In this document: one piece after another, positions 24,927 to 34,323 of the stretch
Position numbering within the stretch: position 1 is the stretch's first letter
Layout: each line of letters starts with the position of its first letter
Assembly (NCBI GenBank): GCA_947503135.1
Contig: CANNCQ010000003.1
Location: 62,001-126,000, forward strand
DNA from: an uncultured Aquimarina sp.
GTDB taxonomy: Bacteria; Bacteroidota; Bacteroidia; Flavobacteriales; Flavobacteriaceae
DNA: 64,000 nucleotides
Direction of reading: 5' to 3'
Made by a program: the position numbers and the translations under genes
Notes under the pieces: generated by a model
What the model was told of the DNA's origin: nothing
What the model saw: only the letters and a program-made list of their open reading frames with translations
Database searches by the model: none

Positions 24927-26387
24927 ATGAAAAAGTCAAATTTACTTATAGGAGCCTTAGCTGGATTAGGTTTTTTTAGTGTTACCGCACAGGAACTAAG
25001 TATTGATGCAATGATTAGACCTCGTTTTGAATATCGTCATGGTTTTCAAGATGTACTTCCTAAAGACGCTGAAGGTTCTTCATTTGTTTTTCAACGCTCA
25101 TCCTTATTAGTAAAATATTCTGATTCTAAAATCACTACTTTTTTAGACCTACAAGATACTAGTGTTTGGGGAGATAGATCACAATTATCAACCGATGACG
25201 GTAGCGGTAGTGGTAGAGGTTTTAGGGTAAATAGAGCTTGGGCACAAATTGGACTTGGAAAAGGATGGGCTACTAAAGTAGGTAGACAATTCTTAAGCTA
25301 TGACGACCAACGTATATTAGGAGCTTTAGGTTGGGCTGACCAACAGAGAACTCACGATGCGGCTTTACTAAAATATAATAAAGATGGTTTTAAAATGGAC
25401 ATTGGATTCGCTTTCAATCAAAATGGACCAAACAACTTTAATAATGTTTTCACTCCCTCAGGAGCTGCACAAACAGTATTTCAATATAAAGCAATGCAAT
25501 TTTTACATATAAACAAAAAATTTAGCGATAAGTTTTCTGGTAGCTTCTTGTTTATGAGTAATCAATTTCAAGATAGTGCAACAACAGTTGTATCACCCGC
25601 TGTAGAGGCTGTTGATGCAATACCTGCTGTAACAACAACAATTACTGACGATGCTAACGTACCACAAGAAATAATTGTCACAGAAGCTGTTGAAGCTGTT
25701 GAAGCCTCCGATGCGGTTACATCAACTTCATCTGTACCTGGAGTAAGCTCTAGACAAACTACAGGTATCTATGGAAAATATAAAGACGGTAAATTTGGTT
25801 TAGACTTTAGTGGATACTACCAATTTGGAGAAATAGGAAGTGCTGGGACTAAAGTTAATGCTTTTGATATAGCAGCTAATGCAACCTACAAAACAGGCAC
25901 AACACTACTTGGCTTAGGATTTGAAATTTTGAGTGGTAATGATCTTGATAGTAATGATCAAGAGGCATTTTTTCCTCTATTTGGAACTAATCACAAATTT
26001 AATGGATACCAAGATTTCTTCTTTGTAGGTAGGCATGCAAATGCAGAAGGGTTAATTGATCTTAACGCTAAAGCAGTTTTTAAAACCGGAGAAAAATCTA
26101 AGCTAGTTACGAAACTTCATTATTTTTCTACTGCTGCTGAAGGAGCTGTATATGATGGTTATATAGGAACCTCTGTTGATTTAGTTTATATTCAAAAAAT
26201 TAACAGCTATGCTAATGTAAAAGTAGGTTATTCACAGTCTTTCTTGAATAGTGATTTTGCTGATGCTAGAGCTAGTAGAGGAAGTAATGTTGCTTTAGAA
26301 GCTGACAGTGTTCAAAACTGGGGTTGGGTTATGTTAACCATAAATCCTAACTTATTTAAATGGAAAAAACCTGTAGAAACTAAGTAA
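24927..26387 (+). CDS. Outer-membrane beta-barrel porin (alginate-export-like)
   Basis: 486 residues, signal peptide ending VTAQE. The body has alternating polar and aromatic strands, with MIRPRFEYRHGF and WAQIGLGKGWATKVGRQFLSYDDQR resembling the alginate-export/porin family. A Val-Ala-Glu rich repetitive stretch (about residues 221-275, with units like AVEAVDAIPAV and AVEAVEASDAV) is probably a surface or periplasmic loop. Between the P-box/regulator genes and narK, it likely lets nitrate or nitrite through the outer membrane; its operator supports membership in the nitrate regulon. Confidence 0.78.
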   Translation: MKKSNLLIGALAGLGFFSVTAQELSIDAMIRPRFEYRHGFQDVLPKDAEGSSFVFQRSSLLVKYSDSKITTFLDLQDTSVWGDRSQLSTDDGSGSGRGFRVNRAWAQIGLGKGWATKVGRQFLSYDDQRILGALGWADQQRTHDAALLKYNKDGFKMDIGFAFNQNGPNNFNNVFTPSGAAQTVFQYKAMQFLHINKKFSDKFSGSFLFMSNQFQDSATTVVSPAVEAVDAIPAVTTTITDDANVPQEIIVTEAVEAVEASDAVTSTSSVPGVSSRQTTGIYGKYKDGKFGLDFSGYYQFGEIGSAGTKVNAFDIAANATYKTGTTLLGLGFEILSGNDLDSNDQEAFFPLFGTNHKFNGYQDFFFVGRHANAEGLIDLNAKAVFKTGEKSKLVTKLHYFSTAAEGAVYDGYIGTSVDLVYIQKINSYANVKVGYSQSFLNSDFADARASRGSNVALEADSVQNWGWVMLTINPNLFKWKKPVETK

Positions 26388-26410
26388 TAGAACTTACATA
26401 CTAATATACT

Positions 26411-26442
26411 CAAAGAGACTGCTTTAACAGCAGTCTCTTTTT
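26411..26442 (+). terminator. Terminator after the porin gene
   Basis: AAAGAGACTGCT/AGCAGTCTCTTT stem, then T run. Confidence 0.88.
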
Positions 26443-26480
26443 ATTTGTAGCAACGTCAGTTATAAGTATTTACAATTAAA

Positions 26481-26496
26481 TACGTATTAATACTTA
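26481..26496 (+). promoter_or_regulatory. narK operator
   Basis: TACGTATTAATACTTA, one arm changed from the perfect palindrome. The nearest -7-like sequence, TACTTTCG (26516-26523), is about 20 bases further downstream, so the arrangement differs from the other promoters of the regulon. Confidence 0.5.
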
Positions 26497-26552
26497 GTTA
26501 TTTAAAATAAACCATTACTTTCGCAAGCACTAAATTCAAATTCCCTAATATT

Positions 26553-27902
26553 ATGAATACTCTAAGTGCTAGTAAGGCTACAAAAATTACCCTTACTGAT
26601 TTTAAAACCGTTCAAATGAGAACCTTTCACTTAAGCTGGATAGCATTTTTCCTTTGCTTTTTTGGCTGGTTTTCTCACGCTCCACTAATGAAATCAACTA
26701 TAGCTCCTGATTTGATGCTCACTAAAGCCCAAACAACTATTGCTTTTATAGCTTCTGTGGGAGTTACCATTTTTGCGCGACTAATTATTGGTCCGCTATG
26801 CGATAAAATTGGACCAAGAAAAAGCTACGTATATTTACTTATTTTTGGAGCATTTGCAGTAGCAAGTTCCTCTTTTGCTTATAACTGGGAAACCTATTTA
26901 TTATCGAGACTTGCGATTGGTGTTATTGGTGCTTCCTTTGTAATTACTCAGTACCATACTTCAGTAATGTTTGCTCCTAATGTTATTGGTATTGCCAACG
27001 CTACTACAGCTGGTTGGGGTAATTTAGGTGGAGGTGTTACCAACGCTGTTATGCCTATGATAGCTTCCGCTGTATTGGCCTTAGGGTTAGCTGAAGCGAA
27101 TTCGCAATGGAGAATTGCAATGTTTATACCTGCTTTAATAATGTTAATTGTTGCTTTCCTATACTGGAAATACACAACAGATTGCCCTAAAGGAAATTAT
27201 AACGACTTACCAGAAGAAAGACCTCAAACAAAAAAAGGCGAGAAAAGTTTATTTCTAACTGCTGCATCAGACAAAAGAGTATGGATTTTATTTTTTATGT
27301 ATGCAGGTTGTTTTGGAATGGAACTTTTTGTTACAGGAAAAGCATCAACTTATTATCAGGAAAGATTTAGTTTAAGCCAAGAAACTGCAGGTTTTATAGT
27401 TTTATTTTTTGGTGCAATGAATTTATTTGCACGATCTACAGGAGGGTGGATTGCCGATAAATTTGGAAAAAACTCGGGACTTAATGGAAGGGTTAAAATA
27501 TTAGTTTACGTTGTAGTAGCCGAAGGAATCGCCTTGCTGTTATTTTCACAAATGAACTCTTTAAGCTTAGCCGTTGCCTCAATGGTATTCTTTTCTTTAT
27601 TTGTTCAAATGGCAGAAGGAGCTACCTACTCCGTAGTACCTTTTATTAACCGTAAAGCGCTAGGTGCTGTATCTGGAATTGTTGGTGCTGGTGGTAATGT
27701 TGGTGCTGTACTTTATGCACAATATTTATTACGAAGCGGATCTAGCTTACAAGAAGCCTTTTTTGCTTTCGGTTTTGTTGTTGCTGCCGTAGGGTTTTTA
27801 GGACTACTAGTTAAATTTTCAGCTGAAGAAGAACAAGCTGCTAAGGATGAACAAAAAAAGTTAGAAGATCTACAACTTCAAATTGATGCAAAATCAATTT
27901 AA
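26553..27902 (+). CDS. narK: NarK/NasA-type nitrate/nitrite MFS transporter
   Basis: 449 residues, about 12 membrane helices. Conserved family parts: FFGWFSHAPLMKSTI in helix 1, ARLIIGPLCDKIGPRK loop, the nitrate signature GWGNLGGGVTNAVMP and the second one GAVSGIVGAGGNVGAVLYA. It moves nitrate in, or exchanges nitrate and nitrite, across the inner membrane. Together with the ABC system the cell has two uptake routes, probably of different affinity. Confidence 0.93.
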   Translation: MNTLSASKATKITLTDFKTVQMRTFHLSWIAFFLCFFGWFSHAPLMKSTIAPDLMLTKAQTTIAFIASVGVTIFARLIIGPLCDKIGPRKSYVYLLIFGAFAVASSSFAYNWETYLLSRLAIGVIGASFVITQYHTSVMFAPNVIGIANATTAGWGNLGGGVTNAVMPMIASAVLALGLAEANSQWRIAMFIPALIMLIVAFLYWKYTTDCPKGNYNDLPEERPQTKKGEKSLFLTAASDKRVWILFFMYAGCFGMELFVTGKASTYYQERFSLSQETAGFIVLFFGAMNLFARSTGGWIADKFGKNSGLNGRVKILVYVVVAEGIALLLFSQMNSLSLAVASMVFFSLFVQMAEGATYSVVPFINRKALGAVSGIVGAGGNVGAVLYAQYLLRSGSSLQEAFFAFGFVVAAVGFLGLLVKFSAEEEQAAKDEQKKLEDLQLQIDAKSI

Positions 27903-27943
27903 AAACCATATTCTTTTAACAATAAGTCTTTAATGTTTTATTT

Positions 27944-27985
27944 ATAAACAAAGCAGTCTAACGTATATCAGACTGCTTTGTTTAT
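27944..27985 (+). terminator. Terminator after narK
   Basis: ATAAACAAAGCAGTCT/AGACTGCTTTGTTTAT stem, 16 pairs. T-rich on both sides. Confidence 0.8.
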
Positions 27986-27990
27986 AAATT

Positions 27991-28034
27991 ACGTACAAAT
28001 ACTTAGTTTTTTACTGCGTAAATACTTATTTTTG
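27991..28034 (+). promoter_or_regulatory. nirB promoter with two operator-like sites
   Basis: Site one is ACGTACAAATACTTAGT (27991-28007). Site two is TGCGTAAATACTTA (28015-28028), whose last TA begins the -7 box TATTTTTG (28027-28034), with the same overlap as the other promoters. Confidence 0.6.
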
Positions 28035-28053
28035 CAGATGTAAACATTTCCCT

Positions 28054-30573
28054 ATGAAAAATATAATTGTAATTGGTAATGGAATGGTAGGTTATAAGTT
28101 TTGCGAAAAACTTGTAGCTAATGAAAATTATGCCAACTTTAAACTTACCGTTTTTGGAGAAGAGCCAAGGAGAGCTTATGATAGAGTTCATTTAAGTGAA
28201 TTTTACGATGGTAAAACGGCAGAAGATTTAAGTATGTCTTCGGCGACATGGTATGAAGAAAATAATATCGATTTACATGTAGCAGAAATGATTACTGAAA
28301 TTGATAGAGAAAATAAAACCGTAGCTAACCACCGAGGAATTAAATATAGTTATGATTACTTAGTTCTAGCCACAGGGTCTTCTGCTTTCGTACCTCCTAT
28401 TCCTGGGGTCGAAAAAGAAGGGGTTTTTGTGTACAGAACTATAGAAGATTTAGAAGCTACTGAAGCTTATGCTAAAAAGCTTAAAGCTGAAGGTAAATTT
28501 GAGGCTGCTGTTTTAGGTGGTGGTCTTTTAGGTTTAGAAGCTGCTAATGCTGTAAAAAACTTAGGTTTAAACGCACACGTAGTTGAATTTGCACCTCGAT
28601 TAATGCCTAGGCAATTAGATAAAGGAGCTAGTGATATGCTTCAAGCTAAAATTGAAAGTTTGGGTCTTAAAGTTCACTTATCAAAACAAACACAGCACAT
28701 ACAAGGTGACAAAGCAATTGAAGGATTGCAATATGTAGATGATACCGAATTAAAGGTAGATATGCTTGTGGTTTCTGCAGGTATTCGACCTAGAGACGAA
28801 GTAGCGCGTGAATGTGGTTTAGAAGTAGGAACTCGTGGAGGTATTGTTGTAAATCAAAAAATGCAAACCTCCGATGCTAATATTTTTGCTATTGGGGAAT
28901 GTGCATTACTAAATAGTATGATTTACGGTTTAGTTGCTCCTGGATATGATATGGCGGAAGTTGCTGTTGATACTATTATTGGCAAAGACAACACAATGCC
29001 CGAGTACATTGACATGTCTACTCAGTTAAAATTAATTGGTACTGAAGTAGCTAGTTTTGGCGATGCTTTAAACGATGCTAAGGAAGAAATAGATGAAATT
29101 ACTTACGTAAACAAACGTAGTGGTATTTACAAAAAAATAAACGTTACTAAAGATGGTAAAAAGTTACTAGGTGGTATTTTAGTAGGTGATTCTTCTGATT
29201 ACAACTCCCTATTTCAAATTTACAGTAACGGAATGAAATTACCCGAAGATCCTGAAGATTTAATCTTAGGTAGTCGTGGTGGAGAAGGCGGAGGATTGTT
29301 AGGTGATGTTATGGATTTACCCGACGAAGCTCAAATATGTTCTTGTGAAAGCGTAACCAAAGGTCAAATTTGTAATGCTATTGAAAGTGGTGAAGCTAAT
29401 GATTTAGGAGATGTGGTAAGTTGTACTAAAGCTGGTACAGGTTGTGGTGGTTGTAAGCCAATGGTTAAAGATTTAGTAGATGCTACACTTAAATCCTTAG
29501 GAAGAGTTGTTAAAGATAATGTTTGTGAACATTTTGACCACAATCGCCAAGAATTATATGATTTAATTCAAGTAAAAGAATATACTACTTTTAACGAAGT
29601 ATTAGATAACCACGGTAATGGTGGTCATGGTTGCGAATTATGTAAACCACTTGTAGCTTCTTTAATGGCTACAATATATGCCGATACCGCTAATAAAGAG
29701 TATGCTATTCAAGATTCCAATGATCGTTTCTTAGCCAACATACAACGTAACGGTACATACTCAGTAGTACCTCGTATTCCTGGAGGAGAAATTACTCCTG
29801 AAAAATTAATTATATTAGGTGAAATAGGTAAAAAATATGACCTCTACACTAAAATCACAGGTGGGGTGCGTATAGATTTCTTTGGAGCTACTTTAAACCA
29901 ACTTCCTTTAATTTGGAAAGAATTAATTGACAATGGTTTTGAAAGCGGACATGCTTATGGTAAATCGTTGCGTACGGTAAAAACTTGTGTCGGCTCAACA
30001 TGGTGTCGTTACGGAATGGATGAAAGTGTAAGTTTTGGTATCGAACTTGAAAATCGCTACCGCGGTATGCGTTCTCCTCATAAAATTAAAGGTGGCGTAT
30101 CGGGTTGTATTCGTGAATGTGCTGAAGCCAGAGGTAAAGATTTTGGTTTAATTGCCGTTGATGGTGGTTGGAATCTTTACGTGGGTGGTAATGGTGGAGC
30201 TACTCCTAGGCATGCTGAATTATTAGCCGAGCAAATTGATAACGAAACAGTTATTAAATACTTAGATCGTTATTTAATGTATTACATGCGAACTGCAAAG
30301 CCGTTACAACGTACTGCTGCTTGGCAAGATAGGCTTGAAGGAGGTATAGAATATTTAAAAGAAGTAATTATTAAAGACTCTTTAGGAATTGCAGCAGATT
30401 TAGATAAAGAAATGCAAACGCTAGTAAATAAATTCGAATGCGAATGGAAACAAGCTATTGAGAGCCCTGAAATGATGAGCCGTTTTAGTCACTTTGTGAA
30501 CAGTGATGAAGATGATGACAATTTAGTGTTTGTTCCGTTAAGGGATCAAAAAATGCCTGAGCACTGGAAGTAA
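28054..30573 (+). CDS. nirB: NAD(P)H-dependent nitrite reductase, large subunit
   Basis: Reduces nitrite to ammonium in the cytoplasm. 839 residues: an FAD/NAD(P) reductase part (IIVIGNGMVGYKFCEKL; AVLGGGLLGLEAANAV), a BFD-like [2Fe-2S] domain (CSCESVTKGQICNAI; CTKAGTGCGGC), a ferredoxin-like half domain, and the siroheme/[4Fe-4S] part with TCVGSTWC and SGCIRECAEARGKDFG. All cofactor Cys are in place. Upstream are operator sites; nirD follows 66 bases downstream. Confidence 0.97.
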   Translation: MKNIIVIGNGMVGYKFCEKLVANENYANFKLTVFGEEPRRAYDRVHLSEFYDGKTAEDLSMSSATWYEENNIDLHVAEMITEIDRENKTVANHRGIKYSYDYLVLATGSSAFVPPIPGVEKEGVFVYRTIEDLEATEAYAKKLKAEGKFEAAVLGGGLLGLEAANAVKNLGLNAHVVEFAPRLMPRQLDKGASDMLQAKIESLGLKVHLSKQTQHIQGDKAIEGLQYVDDTELKVDMLVVSAGIRPRDEVARECGLEVGTRGGIVVNQKMQTSDANIFAIGECALLNSMIYGLVAPGYDMAEVAVDTIIGKDNTMPEYIDMSTQLKLIGTEVASFGDALNDAKEEIDEITYVNKRSGIYKKINVTKDGKKLLGGILVGDSSDYNSLFQIYSNGMKLPEDPEDLILGSRGGEGGGLLGDVMDLPDEAQICSCESVTKGQICNAIESGEANDLGDVVSCTKAGTGCGGCKPMVKDLVDATLKSLGRVVKDNVCEHFDHNRQELYDLIQVKEYTTFNEVLDNHGNGGHGCELCKPLVASLMATIYADTANKEYAIQDSNDRFLANIQRNGTYSVVPRIPGGEITPEKLIILGEIGKKYDLYTKITGGVRIDFFGATLNQLPLIWKELIDNGFESGHAYGKSLRTVKTCVGSTWCRYGMDESVSFGIELENRYRGMRSPHKIKGGVSGCIRECAEARGKDFGLIAVDGGWNLYVGGNGGATPRHAELLAEQIDNETVIKYLDRYLMYYMRTAKPLQRTAAWQDRLEGGIEYLKEVIIKDSLGIAADLDKEMQTLVNKFECEWKQAIESPEMMSRFSHFVNSDEDDDNLVFVPLRDQKMPEHWK

Positions 30574-30639
30574 GATTTCTAAAAACTTAAATCTAAAACA
30601 ATTTTTTCTCTTTTGAGAAATTAAAAAAAAGAATCAGAA

Positions 30640-31017
30640 ATGGAAGAAATTCTAAAACAATATAAAACCACAACTTTAGAGAATGTTACCGTATGGTATG
30701 AAGCAGCTAAAGTATCTTCATTCCCTAAAGATGGTGGCGCTTGTGTAAAATATAAAGGAAAACAAATTGCTGTTTTTAATTTTGATAGAATTGGAAAATG
30801 GTATGCTTGTCAAAATTTATGTCCGCATAAAATGGAAATGGTACTTAGTAGAGGGATGATTGGAGATCACAAAGGAACTCCAAAAGTAGCTTGCCCTCTA
30901 CACAAAAAAACTTTCTCACTAGAAAACGGAGAAAATTTAAATGGTGATATGGATGCAATAGCAACTTACCCTGTTCGTATTGAAAATGATAAAGTACTTA
31001 TTGGATTTGAAGATTAA
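30640..31017 (+). CDS. nirD: Nitrite reductase small subunit (Rieske)
   Basis: 125 residues. Rieske ligands appear as LCPHKMEM and ACPLHKKTF (C-x-H and C-x2-H). NirD assists NirB in electron transfer to siroheme. Same operon as nirB. Confidence 0.93.
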   Translation: MEEILKQYKTTTLENVTVWYEAAKVSSFPKDGGACVKYKGKQIAVFNFDRIGKWYACQNLCPHKMEMVLSRGMIGDHKGTPKVACPLHKKTFSLENGENLNGDMDAIATYPVRIENDKVLIGFED

Positions 31018-31038
31018 AACAAATACTCCATAAATTAA

Positions 31039-31077
31039 TAAGAGGCTACTAATTGGATTTAGTAGTCTCTTATTTTT
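31039..31077 (+). terminator. Terminator after nirBD
   Basis: AAGAGGCTACTAA/TTAGTAGTCTCTT (one G-U) followed by ATTTTTTT. Confidence 0.85.
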
Positions 31078-31107
31078 TTAAGCCATACTTTCTATTAAAT
31101 TTGCTTT

Positions 31108-31692
31108 ATGGATAATATACTTACAGAAAAAGCTTTGCTAGCTTTTGACCTTGCTAATTCAAAAGACCCCAATATTGAAATTGTTGACGGAAAAGAAACT
31201 CCTAAAGAGCTAATTTATGGGCAACGCATGACCAAGGTTTTAACTAATTTTGAACCAAACGCCTCCACAGCACTTCAACTTGCTGCTCGTTGTCAACATA
31301 TTTGCAGGTGGGAAAGCCCTCGTAGTGATTATGAAATGAATCGCGTAGGGTATTTAAAATGGCGTGCCGACCTTAAAAAATTCCATGCAAAAAAAGCCTC
31401 TGATATTTTATCAGAATTAGGTTTTGATGCCAAAATTATAGAACGTGTTGCTTTTTTACTTCAAAAAAAACAACTCAAAAGAGACGACGAAACGCAAATT
31501 CTTGAAGATGTAATATGTTTGGTATTTCTAGAATATTATTATGAGGCTTTTAGTGCTAAGCATACCGATGAGAAGGTAATTGATATTATTCAAAAAACTT
31601 GGAAAAAAATGTCTGAAAGCGGGCATGCTGCGGCACTCAAAATAGCTTATTCCGAAAAAGGCCTTTCTTTAATTCAAAAAGCATTAGCATAG
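31108..31692 (+). CDS. DUF4202 protein
   Basis: 194 residues. ELIYGQRMTKVLTNFEPNAS, ARCQHICRWESPRSDYEMNR and ILEDVICLVFLEYYYE are hallmarks of this cytoplasmic family, which commonly lies near nitrite or sulfite reductase genes. The RxQHxxRW and ED pattern resembles an HD-like metal site, but no activity is proven. Its stop overlaps the GTG of the kinase by one base, so it is translationally coupled to the sensor. Confidence 0.82.
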   Translation: MDNILTEKALLAFDLANSKDPNIEIVDGKETPKELIYGQRMTKVLTNFEPNASTALQLAARCQHICRWESPRSDYEMNRVGYLKWRADLKKFHAKKASDILSELGFDAKIIERVAFLLQKKQLKRDDETQILEDVICLVFLEYYYEAFSAKHTDEKVIDIIQKTWKKMSESGHAAALKIAYSEKGLSLIQKALA

Positions 31693-33503
31693 TGAGTTCT
31701 AAAGATTCGTTAGATGTAAAAACTTTTTCTTCGCTCAGTAAAATATATTTACTAGCCTTAGGTATTATTGCTTTTTTAGTACTCATTTCTCAAATATTTA
31801 TTCAACGTGCATTATCTGATAATGATTATGATGCACAAATAATCAACATTGCTGGTAAACAGCGTATGTTGAGTCAAAAAATAAGTAAATGTATTCTGTT
31901 ATTAAAGACAAATATACCTATAGAGAGAAATATTGAAAAAGAATTAAACTCCGCTTTGAATGAATGGATAAGTTCTCACAACATTTTGCGAAACAATCTT
32001 ATTAATTTACCAAAGACTGAAGGAAAAAAAACACTACAAAAACTCTATAAAGAAGTAGATCTAGAAATTAAAGAGCTTTTTAACCTTAGCCAAACTATAC
32101 AAACCTCAATTTCAAAAAACAAGAGCACCTACGATTATGCTACAAAGTCTTTTTTAGAAAAAGAGTCTTCTTTCTTGAAAAAAATGAATGCTTATGTTTA
32201 TGGTTACGAAACCTATGCCTCTGAGAAAATAAAGAACATTAAAGTAGTAGAGTCAGTAACCTTTGTTTTAGTTTTAATTTTATTACTTTTTGAAATATTA
32301 TTTTTATTTAAACCCGCTGCAAGAAAAATAAAAACTACCATAGGAGAATTAATTGCTGCTAAAGATGATGCTTTTGATTTTGCCGACAAGGCGAACATGG
32401 CTGTAAAGCAAAAAAATGAAACTTTAGCCGAGCTTCAATTATTACAAAAAGCCATAAATCAAACACTATTTTTTGCTCGTATCGATAAAAATGGGACTAT
32501 CCTTTCCTTAGGAAAAAGGATGCAAGAAATATTAGACAAACAGCATGGCGGACATAAACATATTATTTTTGAAAATTTAGGATTAAGCGAAAGTGATCAA
32601 CGGGTTTTAAAAGACTTAATTGTCGCTGAAAAAGGGGCTTTACTGCATTATGAATTTCAAGTAAAATTAGATGGTATTAAAATTGAATGGTTAGACATAT
32701 CGGTATTCCCTTTTATTAAAGCCAAAGGAGTAACCGAATACCTTTTTGTTTGCCTAGACATTACTAAACGAAAAAAAGCTCAATATAAAGTAGAAGCTTT
32801 AAATTTTGAAAAAATGGAAACCGAAAGGGCGCTTCAAAAATCAAAAGCTAGCTTAATCGTTGAAGCACAAGAAGAAGAGCGTAAACGTATTGCTAAAGAT
32901 ATTCACGATAGTATTGGCCAAATGCTGACTGCCCTAAAATTTAATTTGGAGTCGTTAAATATTCAGCAAACAGATACTTTAGAATCCAAAATTGATTTAT
33001 TAAAACTACATACCAAAAATATAATCTTAGGTGTAAGAATGGCCACTTTTAATTTAACGCCTCCAGAACTTTTGGATTACGGAATTACTACGGCTATTCA
33101 AAAAATGGTGATTCAGTTAAATAAATTTAGTGATGCTGAAATTATTTGTAAAAACACTATTGATGAAAACATTAGATTTAACACCCTAGTTGAAACTAAT
33201 TTATATAGAGTTACTCAAGAGTGTATCAACAACTCTATTAAATACGCCGAAGCCTCTTATATACTAGTTGCCATTAAGAAAACTGAAGATCTTTTAAGTA
33301 TTTCTGTTACGGATAATGGTAAAGGGTTTGATATTGCAAAAACTGCTAAAAAACCTAAAGGCGGAAGCGAAGGTGGTATGGGGTTATTTTTTATGAAAGA
33401 GCGAATGGAATATATTAATGGTAGGGTTTTTATTAACTCCTCTGCCACGGGTACTAGGGTGGTTATTAACTTCCCATTTGCAGCTACAAATACAGATCTT
33501 TAA
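31692..33503 (+). CDS. NarX-like sensor histidine kinase with PilJ/P-box sensor
   Basis: 603 residues from GTG. TM helix (about 16-38), periplasmic PilJ-type domain with NIAGKQRMLSQKISK (52-66) as the nitrate P-box, second TM (about 187-208), a PAS-like domain (about 250-360), HisKA_3 dimerisation region with the phospho-His in IAKDIHDSIGQM (H405) and an HATPase domain (NSIKYAEAS, DNGKGFD, GGMGLFFMKERM). This is the NarX/NreB class, which phosphorylates NarL-type regulators; the partner is very likely the regulator at 23900. The P-box is almost identical to those of the two secreted proteins. Confidence 0.9.
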   Translation: MSSKDSLDVKTFSSLSKIYLLALGIIAFLVLISQIFIQRALSDNDYDAQIINIAGKQRMLSQKISKCILLLKTNIPIERNIEKELNSALNEWISSHNILRNNLINLPKTEGKKTLQKLYKEVDLEIKELFNLSQTIQTSISKNKSTYDYATKSFLEKESSFLKKMNAYVYGYETYASEKIKNIKVVESVTFVLVLILLLFEILFLFKPAARKIKTTIGELIAAKDDAFDFADKANMAVKQKNETLAELQLLQKAINQTLFFARIDKNGTILSLGKRMQEILDKQHGGHKHIIFENLGLSESDQRVLKDLIVAEKGALLHYEFQVKLDGIKIEWLDISVFPFIKAKGVTEYLFVCLDITKRKKAQYKVEALNFEKMETERALQKSKASLIVEAQEEERKRIAKDIHDSIGQMLTALKFNLESLNIQQTDTLESKIDLLKLHTKNIILGVRMATFNLTPPELLDYGITTAIQKMVIQLNKFSDAEIICKNTIDENIRFNTLVETNLYRVTQECINNSIKYAEASYILVAIKKTEDLLSISVTDNGKGFDIAKTAKKPKGGSEGGMGLFFMKERMEYINGRVFINSSATGTRVVINFPFAATNTDL

Positions 33504-33515
33504 ACCTTGTAAACT

Positions 33516-34163
33516 CTAATTTTTACTTTCTAAAAGAGGCACAAACCTAAACTCTCCAAACTCCTCTTTGGTAAATGTTTTAATATCTTTACGCACATAT
33601 AAATACATAATTTGAGGATCCGCTCCAACAGGAATTACCAACCTACCTCCTATTTTTAACTGAGCCATTAAATCTTTGGGAACATAAGGCGCGCCAGCTG
33701 TTACAATAATACTATCAAAAGGGGCCTGAGAAGCTAATCCTTTATATCCGTCTCCAAAAATTAATTGTTTGGGATTGTAGTTTAGTTTTGGTAATAGCTT
33801 TTTTGTGGTTTTAAACAATTCATGTTGGCGTTCAATTGAATATACTTGAGCTTTCAATTCACACAAAACAGCTGTTTGATAACCACTACCTGTACCAATC
33901 TCTAATACTTTATGCCCAGGCGAAACTTCTAATAAAGCCGATTGAAAAGCTACTGTATAAGGATGTGAAATAGTTTGTTCTGCTCCAATAGGAAACGCCT
34001 TATTTTGATATGCATGACTCTCAAAGGAGGAATCTAAAAAAAGATGTCGCGGTACTTTATTTATTACATTCAAAACTTTTTCATCTGTAATCCCTTTTTT
34101 GTTAAGTTCTGAAACTAGTTTTCGTCTCATTCCTTGATGTTTGGTCGTATCGTTTTGAAGCAT
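33516..34163 (-). CDS. pcm: Protein-L-isoaspartate O-methyltransferase
   Basis: Repairs isoaspartyl residues using S-adenosylmethionine. 215 residues with PFIGAEQTISHPYTVA-like segment (AFPIGAEQTISHPYTVAFQ), SAM loop VLEIGTGSGYQTAVL and IIVTAGAPYVP. Converges on the sensor kinase gene with 12 bases between. Confidence 0.94.
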   Translation of the reverse strand: MLQNDTTKHQGMRRKLVSELNKKGITDEKVLNVINKVPRHLFLDSSFESHAYQNKAFPIGAEQTISHPYTVAFQSALLEVSPGHKVLEIGTGSGYQTAVLCELKAQVYSIERQHELFKTTKKLLPKLNYNPKQLIFGDGYKGLASQAPFDSIIVTAGAPYVPKDLMAQLKIGGRLVIPVGADPQIMYLYVRKDIKTFTKEEFGEFRFVPLLESKN

Positions 34164-34323
34164 TGCATATATCCTTATACTTCAAAAATAATAAAGAAAA
34201 TCTTGAATTATACTGTTGTAATTGTAATAAGCAACTTAGTTAATAACAATTGCGCTGTCGCAGTAATAAATAGCACTTTTAACTACTATAAAGTTACTAT
34301 CTTTACCCTTTAAATTAATTTAA

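Noticed and set aside
21838-28034. Reading the nitrate-region palindrome as a classical NarL 7-2-7 site
   Set aside because: The heptamer-like halves face the opposite way to TACYYMT-n2-AKRRGTA, so it cannot be the standard arrangement even though the regulator is NarL-like.
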